This document shows positions 9,335 to 18,862 of a stretch of 64,000 nt of DNA, piece after piece. The DNA is taken from the NCBI GenBank assembly GCA_021789595.1, contig JAJYJJ010000002.1, positions 62,001 to 126,000 of the forward strand, read 5' to 3'. Every line of letters begins with the position of its first letter. Within the stretch, counting starts at the first letter, position 1. The notes beneath the pieces were generated by a model. The model was not told the DNA's origin. It did not search any database and saw only the letters and a list, made by a program, of their open reading frames with translations. The stretch is from Nitrospirota bacterium. Its GTDB lineage: Bacteria > Nitrospirota > Thermodesulfovibrionia > UBA6902 > JAJYJJ01. The position numbers and the translations under genes were made by a program.

Positions 9335-10437
9335 TATCCCCTCCCCCTATAGACAAGTCCCTTGCGTGGATTCTCTATATATGCATCGCCTATCTCCCTT
9401 ATAGCCTCTTTCTGCCTCTCAGCAAGCCTCTGCGGAGGCGGAGATACAATCTTTATAATCGCATACTGGTCTCCACGGCCACCGCCTTTTAAATGGGCGA
9501 TACCCTTGGCCTTGAGCCTCAGTTTCTGGCCGCTGTTTGTCCCTGCTGGAAGGTTAACAGAGGCCATGCCATCTATAGTTGGTACCTCTATCTTTGCCCC
9601 AAGTACAGCCTCTGGCATCGTCACAGGGACATCTACAAATATATCATCCCCTTCTCGCCTGAATATATAATGCGGGATTACCTTGATCTCAATATACAGA
9701 GCACCTGATGGACCACCTGCCTCACCTGGTTCTCCAAAACCACTGAGCCGAACCCTTGAGCCATTGTCAACGCCTGCTGGAATCTTTACATTAATCGTTT
9801 CTCTTGTGCTAACCGTGCCTTTGCCGCCACAGGTCTTGCACGCCTTTGAGACCTTTCTGCCTGTGCCGCCACAATCAGGACATGTCTGGCTGAGGCTGAA
9901 AAACCCCCTGCTTGCCTTTAGTTTCCCTGTACCCTTGCATGCAGGGCATGTCTGAAAGGCCTCTGCACCTGTCCCACCACATGCCTTACAATTGACCTCC
10001 CTTGTTACTGTTACAGGCTTTGTTGCACCGAATGCGGCATCCTCCAGGCTGATCTCCATGGACATAACTGTATCGCCTCCACGAGAAGGCCCCATCCTGC
10101 CTGTCCTGAAGAGGTCGGAAAATACATTCTCAAAACCACCACCGAAATCAAAACCCGTGCCTGTAAAATCATAGGTTCTAAAGCCCTCAAAGCCAGGACC
10201 ACCGGCCTCAAACGGGCTCTTGCCGAGTCTGTCATAGTCATCCCTCTTTTTGGGGTCGCCAAGGACCTCGTATGCCTCATTGACATCCTTAAACCTCTGC
10301 TCAGCCACCTTATCCCCGGGGTTAAGGTCAGGGTGGTATTTCCTTGCAAGACGGCGGTATGCCTTCTTTATCTCTTCCTGAGTCGCATCCTTCTTAACCC
10401 CAAGGGTTTCATAATAATCCTTTATTCCAGTAGGCAT
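9334..10437 (-). CDS. dnaJ: DnaJ-type Hsp40 co-chaperone
   Basis: Type I DnaJ that delivers clients to DnaK and stimulates its ATPase. Order of parts: J domain with the HPD triad near residues 35-37, a Gly/Phe-rich region ([20 protein letters not shown]), four CxxCxGxG zinc repeats ([32 protein letters not shown]), and the two C-terminal client-binding beta domains. The 367 residues fit the family. A GGAGG lies just before the ATG and a sigma-70-like promoter lies upstream. It leads the hspR-clpB-hsp20 operon, and no dnaK or grpE is in the window. It may be the HspR-controlled second DnaJ rather than the partner of the main dnaK locus. Confidence 0.93.
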   Translation of the reverse strand: MPTGIKDYYETLGVKKDATQEEIKKAYRRLARKYHPDLNPGDKVAEQRFKDVNEAYEVLGDPKKRDDYDRLGKSPFEAGGPGFEGFRTYDFTGTGFDFGGGFENVFSDLFRTGRMGPSRGGDTVMSMEISLEDAAFGATKPVTVTREVNCKACGGTGAEAFQTCPACKGTGKLKASRGFFSLSQTCPDCGGTGRKVSKACKTCGGKGTVSTRETINVKIPAGVDNGSRVRLSGFGEPGEAGGPSGALYIEIKVIPHYIFRREGDDIFVDVPVTMPEAVLGAKIEVPTIDGMASVNLPAGTNSGQKLRLKAKGIAHLKGGGRGDQYAIIKIVSPPPQRLAERQKEAIREIGDAYIENPRKGLVYRGRG

Positions 10438-10462
10438 CGTTCCTCCATGTTTATATATTCAT

Positions 10463-10491
10463 ATAATACAAATTTAGTCTATCCTTGTCAA
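10463..10491 (-). promoter_or_regulatory. Promoter of the dnaJ-hspR-clpB-hsp20 operon
   Basis: Minus strand: -35 TTGACA (10486-10491), a 17-base spacer, and -10 TATTAT (10463-10468). This is a close sigma-70 match, so the operon is likely controlled by repression rather than by an alternative heat-shock sigma factor. Confidence 0.65.
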
Positions 10492-10507
10492 GTATCTTTA
10501 TTTGACA
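10486..10507. promoter_or_regulatory. Inverted repeat overlapping the dnaJ -35, candidate HspR operator
   Basis: TGTCAA (10486-10491) and TTGACA (10502-10507) form a six-base inverted repeat with a ten-base spacer. The first arm is the -35 of the dnaJ operon. The position suits a repressor site. The arms only loosely resemble the HAIR half-site CTTGAGT, so assignment to HspR is inference. Confidence 0.35.
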
Positions 10508-10524
10508 GACCGCTTTTATTCCTC

Positions 10525-10553
10525 TTGCAAAACCCTTTAGTTTTATGTTATCT
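10525..10553 (+). promoter_or_regulatory. Predicted promoter of rpsB-tsf
   Basis: -35 TTGCAA (10525-10530), a 17-base spacer, and -10 TTATCT (10548-10553). It is followed by an ~85-base leader with a hairpin, then the rpsB Shine-Dalgarno sequence. It is divergent from the dnaJ promoter. Confidence 0.45.
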
Positions 10554-10583
10554 TTTTGACTCGAAAACACACGCCCGACAACT

Positions 10584-10616
10584 TTCTTCTGTTAGTGCCC
10601 ACAGGGTCCAGAAGAA
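10584..10616 (+). promoter_or_regulatory. rpsB 5' leader hairpin, possible S2 autoregulatory element
   Basis: TTCTTCTG (10584-10591) pairs perfectly with CAGAAGAA (10609-10616) around a 17-base loop that itself contains a CCC/GGG mini-stem. It lies between the predicted promoter and the rpsB ribosome-binding site. S2 represses its own operon through the leader in several bacteria, so this is a reasonable candidate, but I cannot match it to a known leader family. Confidence 0.4.
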
Positions 10617-10647
10617 AAGGGCGGAGGAAATAACTAAGGAGGATCTT

Positions 10648-11411
10648 ATGGTTGTAACAATGAAGGAGCTTCTCGAGTCAGGCGTCCATTTCGGACATCA
10701 GGTAAAAAGGTGGAACCCGAAGATGAAGAAGTATATCTTCGGCGACCGTAACGGCATCTACATCATCGACCTTCAAAAAACCCTGCGGATGCTTGAGGAT
10801 GCCTGCAACTTTGTGAGGGGGGTGTCTGCAAAGGGTGAACCAATACTCCTCGTTGGGACAAAAAAACAGGCGCAGGACGCCATCCAGGAAGAGGCCCGGA
10901 GGGCAGGTGCCTTTTTTGTAAATCAGCGATGGCTCGGCGGTATGCTGACAAACTTTTCAACCATACGGAAGAGTATTGAAAGGTTAAAGTCCATTGAGAA
11001 GATGAAGGACGACGGAACCTATGAACTGCTCCCAAAGAAAGAGGTGGTAGGGCTTGAAAAAGAGCGGATGAAGCTTGAGAAAAACCTTGGCGGCATTAAG
11101 GATATGACGAAACTTCCTGGTGCCGTCTTCATAGTAGACTCTAAAAAGGAAAGGATAGCGGTTACAGAGGCAAGACGTCTGTCTATACCAATAGTCGGGA
11201 TAGTTGATACAAATTGCGACCCTGATGAGATCGACTATATTATCCCCGGCAATGACGATGCCATAAGGGCCATAAAACTTATAACCTCAAAGATCGCAGA
11301 TGCAGTTATCGAGGGCAAAGAGGATATCGAGAAGGCTGCGACTGAGGCTGCAGAAAAGCAGGCGATAGAAGAAAAGATTATGGAAGAGGAAAAGCAGGAG
11401 GTTGCTGAATA

Positions 11412-11412
<1 letters not shown>
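10648..11412 (+). CDS. rpsB: Small ribosomal subunit protein uS2
   Basis: 254-residue 30S protein S2. The N-terminus [18 protein letters not shown] is family-typical, followed by [15 protein letters not shown], the [11 protein letters not shown] segment, and the [19 protein letters not shown] segment. The ATG at 10648 is chosen because AGGAGG lies seven bases upstream and because family members begin here. The reading frame stays open over 300 bases upstream, but that part resembles no S2 sequence. It heads rpsB-tsf-pyrH-frr, the widespread translation/nucleotide operon, and overlaps tsf by one base. Confidence 0.97.
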
Positions 11413-13273
<1,861 letters not shown>

Positions 13274-13274
13274 G

Positions 13275-13409
13275 ATGAACATCAACTATGTGTTGAAGGT
13301 AAAGGACGCAAAGGGAATAGATATTCAAAAGGCCCTTGAGCAGGCAGGCATAAAGGTAAAAAGTATACTTGAGGTCTATAAGGAAGAAGAAACGGCAGAG
13401 GGGGCATAA
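13275..13409 (+). CDS. 44-residue small protein, function unknown
   Basis: A short open frame begins one base after the frr stop. AATGGAGGTATGAG supplies GGAGG about seven bases before the ATG. The peptide starts MNINYVLKVKDAKGIDIQ and continues with a KALEQAGIKVKSILEVYK segment and an acidic tail. The composition looks like a compact alpha/beta fold with no membrane segment. It ends in a one-base overlap (TAATG) with the DksA-type gene. Its tight packing between two coupled genes and its good ribosome-binding site argue that it is translated. I do not recognise the family. Confidence 0.65.
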   Translation: MNINYVLKVKDAKGIDIQKALEQAGIKVKSILEVYKEEETAEGA

Positions 13410-13798
13410 TGAACACAAAAAGCAGGACTACCCTTAGAAAACATCTGATAGAAAAACGCGAGGCTATAGTAAAAGAGGCAAAGAGGGAGATAGAAAAGTT
13501 TATCCGCGGGGAGGACAAGGCCATTGTTGAAACTGCCCTTGACGACGGAGACTGGTCAGTTGTTGACCTTGCTGAAGATGTCAATCTTAAACGCCTGAGC
13601 AACCACAGAGAGACCCTTGTAAAGATAGACGAGGCCCTGAGGAAACTCGATGACGGGACCTACGGCATCTGTGAGGAATGCGGTCAGGAGATAAGCGAAA
13701 AGAGGTTAAAGGTTCTGCCATTTGCCATATACTGTAAGGACTGTCAGGAAAAGAAGGAAAAGATAGAGGAGGTAGAGAAACAGGAAGAGGTGGAATAG
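13409..13798 (+). CDS. DksA/TraR-family C4 zinc-finger protein
   Basis: 129-residue protein with an N-terminal coiled coil (residues ~1-75) and a C-terminal C4 zinc finger: CEEC then, 17 residues later, CKDC, in the DGTYGICEECGQEI...LPFAIYCKDCQ context of the DksA/TraR family. Members bind the RNA polymerase secondary channel and, with ppGpp in some species, retune transcription of translation genes. The coiled-coil tip here has an acidic DDGDW segment, which may serve as the tip acids. It is short relative to E. coli DksA (151 residues) and closer to the TraR/YteA class. Its location behind the ribosomal operon fits a role in growth-rate control. Confidence 0.85.
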   Translation: MNTKSRTTLRKHLIEKREAIVKEAKREIEKFIRGEDKAIVETALDDGDWSVVDLAEDVNLKRLSNHRETLVKIDEALRKLDDGTYGICEECGQEISEKRLKVLPFAIYCKDCQEKKEKIEEVEKQEEVE

Positions 13799-13835
13799 AT
13801 ATATACCTGCCCGTTGTCCCCATTATCGAGGTGGC

Positions 13836-15332
13836 ATGATAAGATACTTGCTCATATTTTTATTCCTTTTAATCTATAGCCCTACGGTTCTTGCAGCAGA
13901 TGTAATAGCACTTTCCCTGAGGGAGGCAGTAGGGTTAGCCCTGAAGAATAATCCTGACATAGTTGCTGCAAGATATGACCCTGAGATGAGAAAGGCTGAT
14001 GTGGTTATTGAAAAGGCTGTCTTTGACCCTTTATTCAGCCTGAGCGCAAACCAGAGCCAGTCCGTAACAGGTGGACCTTCAATACTCTCCGGTGCTGAAA
14101 GGCTTGAACAGAGAACCACTGACCTTAATGCGACCTTTACACAGAAAATCACTACAGGGGCAACATATCAACTGCAGATAACAAACGAACGGCTTCAGAC
14201 AAACTCCTCTTTTCAGCTATTAAACCCCTATTACACATCTGGCCTTGCCCTTACCGTTACACAACCCCTTTTAAAGAACGGCTGGAAAGAGGTGAATGCC
14301 TCTAAGATACTTATTGCCAGAAACAATGAGGATATGTCTCAACATCAATTGAGGGCGACGGTTATAAATACTATTGCTGGAGTTCAGAATGCCTACTGGT
14401 CAGTCGTCCTTGCAAGGGAACAGCTTGATGTTGCAAGGCTGTCTTTAAAACTTGCAGAAGACCTGCTTGAACAGAACAAGGCCAGGCTCGAGATTGGAGT
14501 CCTGGCTCCAATCGAGGTAATCGTGGCTGAGGCAGGTGTCGCATCCAGAAAGACAGATGTCATAGCAGCAGAGAAGGCTGTGGAAGATGCAGAGGACACA
14601 TTAAAAAAGATTACAGGACTTACCACAGACTGGGGCATCCATATAAGGCCAACGGATAAACCATCTGTAGTCCCTGTTAAGTTTTCAGAACAAGACGAGA
14701 TAAAGACAGCACTTGAAAATAGACCTGACTATATTCAGGCCAGGATAGATATGAAAAACAAGGAGATTACCAGAGACCTTGCAGGCAACCAGACCCTGCC
14801 TGACCTCTCCTTTGTTGGCAGCGTTGGACTTAACGGCCTTGATACAACCTATGGCTCTGACATTGCAAGGCTCAAGTCAGGAGAGTATTATTCATGGGCA
14901 GCAGGGTTGGCATTGACAATACCGATTGGAAACAGGACATCAAAAAGCAACCTCTTGAAGGCAAGGCTCGCTGAGGAAAAGGCAAAGGTAAATCTGAACA
15001 ACCTCAAAGAACAGATAACCCTGGATGTAAGAACGGCAGTCAGGCAGGTAAATACTACCCTCAAGACTATTGATGCAGCAAGGACTGCAAGGCTGTTAGC
15101 TGAAAAACAGCTTGATGCTGAAAAGGACAGATTTGATGCGGGCATGGCAACAAGCCATGATATCCTCACCTATCAGGAAGAACTTGCCAGGGCCATAAAT
15201 AATGAGAATAAGGCGATAATCGATTACAATAACGCCATCGCTAATCTGCAAAAGGTTACAGGCACTATCATTGAGAAAGAGGGGATTACATTACTTCCAT
15301 CATATTATACTGAAAACAACAAAGGGAGATAG
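13836..15332 (+). CDS. TolC-family outer-membrane efflux protein
   Basis: 498-residue outer-membrane factor. A Sec signal peptide (MIRYLLIFLFLLIYSPTVLA) precedes SLREAVGLALKNNPDI, the typical start of the first helical repeat. Two long alpha-helical repeats follow. The C-terminal half carries ARTARLLAEKQLDAEKDRFDAGMATSHDIL, the equator-domain helix usual in this family. TolC proteins form trimeric export channels with an inner-membrane pump and a periplasmic adaptor, neither of which is adjacent here. GAGGTGG precedes the ATG. It may be co-transcribed with the DksA-type gene 37 bases upstream. Substrate unknown. Confidence 0.88.
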   Translation: MIRYLLIFLFLLIYSPTVLAADVIALSLREAVGLALKNNPDIVAARYDPEMRKADVVIEKAVFDPLFSLSANQSQSVTGGPSILSGAERLEQRTTDLNATFTQKITTGATYQLQITNERLQTNSSFQLLNPYYTSGLALTVTQPLLKNGWKEVNASKILIARNNEDMSQHQLRATVINTIAGVQNAYWSVVLAREQLDVARLSLKLAEDLLEQNKARLEIGVLAPIEVIVAEAGVASRKTDVIAAEKAVEDAEDTLKKITGLTTDWGIHIRPTDKPSVVPVKFSEQDEIKTALENRPDYIQARIDMKNKEITRDLAGNQTLPDLSFVGSVGLNGLDTTYGSDIARLKSGEYYSWAAGLALTIPIGNRTSKSNLLKARLAEEKAKVNLNNLKEQITLDVRTAVRQVNTTLKTIDAARTARLLAEKQLDAEKDRFDAGMATSHDILTYQEELARAINNENKAIIDYNNAIANLQKVTGTIIEKEGITLLPSYYTENNKGR

Positions 15333-15362
15333 TTCTGATGACAAAGATATTTATCCATAGCT

Positions 15363-16631
15363 CTATACTATCCTCTCTGCTCCCATATACGGCCTTAATG
15401 CCGCAGGGATTACAACGGTTCCATCCTTCTGCTGGTAGTTTTCGAGGATTGCGACAACGGTGCGGCCGATGGCAAGGCCGGAACCGTTCAGTGTGTGGAC
15501 GAGCTCTGTGCCTTTTTTGCCATCCCGCTTAAACCTTATGTTCGCCCTCCTTGCCTGAAAGTCCTCAAAATTTGAACACGAAGATATCTCACGGTATCTC
15601 TGCTGGCCTGGAAGCCATACCTCGAGGTCGTAGGTCTTTGCCGCTGAGAAACCGAGGTCGCCTGTGCAGAGGGCAATAACTCTATACGGTAAACCAAGCC
15701 TCTTGAGTATATCCTCAGCGTCCATCGTGAGTTTTTCCAGCTCATCATATGAATCCTCCGGTTTTACAAATTTCACAAGCTCTACCTTGTTAAACTGGTG
15801 CTGCCGTATAAGCCCCCGCGTGTCCTTTCCATAAGAGCCTGCCTCTCGCCTGAAGCATGGCGTATAAGCTGTATAGTATAGAGGCAGAGCCGCCTCCTCT
15901 AATATCTCATCCCTGTGGATGTTGGTGACAGGCACCTCTGCTGTAGGGATGAGATAAAACTCAGGGTCGGCTATCCTGAAAAGCTCTGCATCAAATTTTG
16001 GAAGCTGGCCTGTTCCTGTCATGCTCTCACGATTTACCAGTATAGGCGGGAATACTTCTGTATAACCCTTCGATGTATTTAAATCCAGCATGAAGTTCAT
16101 CAAAGCCCTTTCAAGCCTTGCACCTGCACCCTTCATGAGTGCAAACCTTGCGCCTGCAATCTTCGATGCCCTTTCAAAGTCAATGATTCCGAGCATCTCT
16201 GCAATGTCCCAGTGATTAAGCGGAGAAAAATCAAATATGGGTGGGTCACCCCATCTTCTTATCTCTACATTTTCTGTCTCATCCCTTCCAACAGGTACGG
16301 TTTCATGGGGGATATTGGGTATGAGCAATAATGTATTTCTGACCTTTTCTTTATACTCATTTAAGGAAGCTTCTTGAACCTTTATTGTGTCTGAAAGGCT
16401 TTTTGCATCAGATAATAGTAATGATATATCTTGCCCCTGTTTCCTCATCACTCCAATCTTTTCAGAAATCTCATTCAATCTCATGTGGCCGTTTTCCACC
16501 GCTTCACTCATCTTTTTACGGTTTTCCTCGTTTTTCAGAAAATCATCGAACACAGAGATATCATAGTTCCTTTTTTCAAGGGCTTCGACTACTTTCCCAG
16601 GATTTTCTCTAACAAATCTTAAATCAAGCAT
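15363..16631 (-). CDS. serS: Seryl-tRNA synthetase
   Basis: Class II synthetase that charges tRNA-Ser. The N-terminal long antiparallel coiled coil (about residues 30-105) binds the long variable arm. Class II motif 2 is seen at [24 protein letters not shown] and motif 3 at [20 protein letters not shown] near the C-terminus. A TAEVP segment forms the serine site. The 422 residues are normal. GAGG lies six bases before the ATG. It is convergent with the TolC-like gene, with only 30 bases between them. A tRNA-Ser gene lies about 27 kb away in this window. I see no T-box leader. Confidence 0.97.
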   Translation of the reverse strand: MLDLRFVRENPGKVVEALEKRNYDISVFDDFLKNEENRKKMSEAVENGHMRLNEISEKIGVMRKQGQDISLLLSDAKSLSDTIKVQEASLNEYKEKVRNTLLLIPNIPHETVPVGRDETENVEIRRWGDPPIFDFSPLNHWDIAEMLGIIDFERASKIAGARFALMKGAGARLERALMNFMLDLNTSKGYTEVFPPILVNRESMTGTGQLPKFDAELFRIADPEFYLIPTAEVPVTNIHRDEILEEAALPLYYTAYTPCFRREAGSYGKDTRGLIRQHQFNKVELVKFVKPEDSYDELEKLTMDAEDILKRLGLPYRVIALCTGDLGFSAAKTYDLEVWLPGQQRYREISSCSNFEDFQARRANIRFKRDGKKGTELVHTLNGSGLAIGRTVVAILENYQQKDGTVVIPAALRPYMGAERIV

Positions 16632-16702
16632 ACTGAGCCTCGTATCTGAATTTTACTGAAAAGTTTAACAGATTTCTTATCTAAAAATAAACAGGCGGGC
16701 TG

Positions 16703-16735
16703 CATAACCCTTACATAACCCTTACCTAACCCTTG
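16703..16735. repeat. Three 11-bp direct repeats upstream of the DUF502-glmU-glmS operon
   Basis: CATAACCCTTA occurs twice in tandem, followed by CCTAACCCTTG. The third copy runs into the predicted -35 of the next promoter. The 11-base period equals one helical turn and resembles tandem sites for OmpR/PhoB-type response regulators (for example TTAACA-like hexamers every 11 bases). Confidence 0.6.
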
Positions 16736-16762
16736 AAATAACTTAGGTAAAAGCCTTATCAT
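16733..16762 (+). promoter_or_regulatory. Predicted promoter of DUF502-glmU-glmS
   Basis: -35 TTGAAA (16733-16738), an 18-base spacer, and -10 TATCAT (16757-16762). Six bases separate the -10 from the ATG at 16769, and there is no Shine-Dalgarno sequence. A leaderless transcript is predicted. Confidence 0.5.
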
Positions 16763-16768
16763 AAAAGT

Positions 16769-17386
16769 ATGGCTTATTCCCTGAGGACCACCTTTAAGCG
16801 TAAATTCATAGCAGGTCTCTTTGTGTCCATCCCTGCTATAATCACACTCCTTGTGATAATGTGGTTTTTCCGGTTTGTTGATGGTCTGCTCGGGCCTTTC
16901 TATGACAGGCTCCTCGGCGAACATACAACCGGGCTTGGTTTTATATCTGCCATTATACTTATATTTCTTATAGGCATTATATCCACAAATGTCTTTGGCA
17001 AAAAGATACTCGAACTTGCTGACAGGCTCTTTCTCAGGATACCTGTGTTTAAAGGGATATATACAGCGGCAAAACAGCTCGTTGATGCATTCTCCCCTGA
17101 GAACAAGACTTCATTCAAGAGGTTTGTCATTGTCGAATACCCCAGAGCTGGCTGCTTTGCATTCGGTTTTCTTACAAAGGAGTGCTCCATACGCACTGAT
17201 ACAGAGGAAAATGAAAAATGTTACAGGGTTGTCTACATCCCAACAAACAACCTCTATCTTGGCGAGATAATACTCTTTAAGAAGGATGATGTCCTTTATA
17301 CGGATCTGAGCATACAGGATGGGATAAAGATAATCCTATCAGGCGGCATTGCAACGCCGTCACACATGAAAGAGACAAGGCAATGA
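16769..17386 (+). CDS. DUF502 family membrane protein
   Basis: 205-residue protein with two membrane segments (about residues 12-36 and 55-77), separated by a short periplasmic loop, and a soluble C-terminal part. It matches the DUF502 family by its layout and by the LRIPVFKGIYTAAKQLVDAF segment and the PTNNLYLGEI segment. Plant members are known as COV proteins, but the bacterial function is not established. It overlaps glmU by four bases (ATGA), so it is co-expressed with UDP-GlcNAc synthesis genes, which may hint at an envelope role. The start ATG has no Shine-Dalgarno sequence and follows a close promoter. Confidence 0.85.
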   Translation: MAYSLRTTFKRKFIAGLFVSIPAIITLLVIMWFFRFVDGLLGPFYDRLLGEHTTGLGFISAIILIFLIGIISTNVFGKKILELADRLFLRIPVFKGIYTAAKQLVDAFSPENKTSFKRFVIVEYPRAGCFAFGFLTKECSIRTDTEENEKCYRVVYIPTNNLYLGEIILFKKDDVLYTDLSIQDGIKIILSGGIATPSHMKETRQ

Positions 17387-18801
17387 AGGTCACTGGTATT
17401 GTCCTTGCTGCCGGGGTTGGAAAGAGGATGAACTCAGCCTTTCCAAAGGTTCTGCATAAAATACTTGGAAGGCCGATGATAAGCTATCCTGTAGATGCAC
17501 TCAAGGCAGTCCATCCTGAAAGGATCGTGATTGTTGCCGGCAAATGGATGGATGAGATAAAGAAGGCACTGAAGGATGACGCTATAACCTATGCCATACA
17601 GAAAAAACCCATGGGCACAGCAGATGCCCTTTTAAAGGCAAAAAGGTATCTCGGTGATCTCGATGGAACCATCCTCCTCTGCAATGCAGATACGCCTTTA
17701 ATAACCCATTATACCTTGAAGAAATTTCTCAACCATCACAGGGTTAAGAGAAACACTCTTTCCTTTATATCCTTTAATACTGATTCGCCGTCTCAGTATG
17801 GAAGGGTTATAAGAGACGAAAGCGGCAGGGTATGCGGCATAGTAGAGGACAAGGACGCAACAAAAAGGCAGAAGGAGATAAATGAGGTAAACAGCGGTAT
17901 ATATGCCATGGAGGCAGAGGCATTAAGCTGTATCAAGAAGATACAGCCAAGCCTGGTATCAGGTGAATACTATCTGACAGACATGGTAGAAATCATCTAT
18001 AGGGAAAATGGGAAGGTTGGAACATATCCTATAAAAGACAGCATCGAGGCCCAGGGGATAAATACAAGGGCTGACCTCTCAAGAGCGATTGACATGATGA
18101 GGGCAAGGATCATATCTAAATGGATGGATGAAGGCGTCACCTTCATAGATGCAGGAAGGGTATTTGTAGAGCCAGCGGTCTTGATTGGAAGAGACACGAT
18201 AATCTATCCCAATGTATACTTAGAGGGTAATACTGCCATTGGACAGGGATGCACCATTTATCCAAATGTAAGGATTATAGACAGCAGCATCGGCGATGAT
18301 GCTGTTATAAAAGACTCAACCCTCATAGAGGAAAGCAGGATCGAAGGTTCATCAAGTATTGGCCCATTCGCCCACATCAGGCCCAGAAGCATTATTGGAA
18401 GGGGAGCAAAGATAGGAAACTTTGTGGAGGTAAAGAAATCCACTATAGGCAGTGGCTCAAAGGCAATGCACCTGAGCTACCTTGGCGATGCCTCCATAGG
18501 GGATGGCGTAAATATAGGGGCAGGCGCTATTACATGTAATTATGACGGCAGGATGAAACATAAGACCGTTATTGAGGATATGGTCTTTATAGGGAGCGAC
18601 TCACAGCTCGTTGCACCTGTCAGGGTTGGAAAGGGTGCATATATTGCTGCAGGTTCAACCATTACAAGGGATGTTCCAGCAGGATCGCTTGCCATAAGCA
18701 GGGCAGAACAGAGACATATAGAGAAATGGGCGCTCAGGAAAAAAACAGAACACAGAAAACAAAAAACAGAAAACAAAAAACAGAAAACAAAAAACAGATA
18801 A
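17383..18801 (+). CDS. glmU: GlmU, bifunctional UDP-GlcNAc synthesis enzyme
   Basis: Acetylates glucosamine-1-phosphate and then uridylates it to give UDP-GlcNAc for peptidoglycan and LPS. The N-terminal pyrophosphorylase domain begins VLAAGVGKRMNSAFPKVLH, with the nucleotide-binding GxGxRM-type loop. QKKPMGTADAL and NADTPLI follow. From about residue 250 a left-handed beta-helix with hexapeptide repeats forms the acetyltransferase, and the GAGAITCNYDGRMKHKT segment is a GlmU signature. The last ~20 residues (Lys/Gln/Asn/Thr-rich) are encoded by a 14-base tandem repeat and look like an extension of the normal ~455-residue protein. Confidence 0.95.
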   Translation: MKVTGIVLAAGVGKRMNSAFPKVLHKILGRPMISYPVDALKAVHPERIVIVAGKWMDEIKKALKDDAITYAIQKKPMGTADALLKAKRYLGDLDGTILLCNADTPLITHYTLKKFLNHHRVKRNTLSFISFNTDSPSQYGRVIRDESGRVCGIVEDKDATKRQKEINEVNSGIYAMEAEALSCIKKIQPSLVSGEYYLTDMVEIIYRENGKVGTYPIKDSIEAQGINTRADLSRAIDMMRARIISKWMDEGVTFIDAGRVFVEPAVLIGRDTIIYPNVYLEGNTAIGQGCTIYPNVRIIDSSIGDDAVIKDSTLIEESRIEGSSSIGPFAHIRPRSIIGRGAKIGNFVEVKKSTIGSGSKAMHLSYLGDASIGDGVNIGAGAITCNYDGRMKHKTVIEDMVFIGSDSQLVAPVRVGKGAYIAAGSTITRDVPAGSLAISRAEQRHIEKWALRKKTEHRKQKTENKKQKTKNR

Positions 18802-18844
18802 TAAAATCGAAGCTCTGGGCTCTGTTATCTGTGCTCTGTGTTCT
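18747..18844. repeat. 7/14-base tandem array with inverted partner at the glmU 3' end
   Basis: The unit ACAGAAAACAAAAA is repeated three times (18752-18793) plus a partial copy, inside the last codons of glmU. After the stop codon a 7-base-period, opposite-sense array follows (GCTCTGG, GCTCTGT, TATCTGT, GCTCTGT, about 18812-18839). Perfect inverted repeats connect the halves: AGAACACAGA (18747-18756) with 18835-18844, and ACAGATAA (18794-18801, containing the stop) with 18825-18832. The RNA could fold into a long imperfect stem just before glmS. Confidence 0.75.
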
Positions 18845-18862
18845 AAAACGGAAGGTTTTAAT

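Noticed and set aside
10333-10647. Upstream in-frame extension of rpsB
   Set aside because: The extra ~105 codons resemble no S2 protein, overlap the predicted promoter and leader hairpin, and the ATG at 10648 has a strong ribosome-binding site.
16703-16735. CRISPR-like array
   Set aside because: The repeats are 11 bases and directly abutting, with no spacers, and there are no cas genes.
16632-16768. T-box leader for serS
   Set aside because: The serS upstream region is too short and lacks the AGGGTGGNACCGCG-type T-box sequence.
18802-18862. glmS ribozyme in the glmU-glmS gap
   Set aside because: The gap is only 61 bases and is filled by the 7-base array; the ribozyme core is far longer and none of its conserved segments is present.
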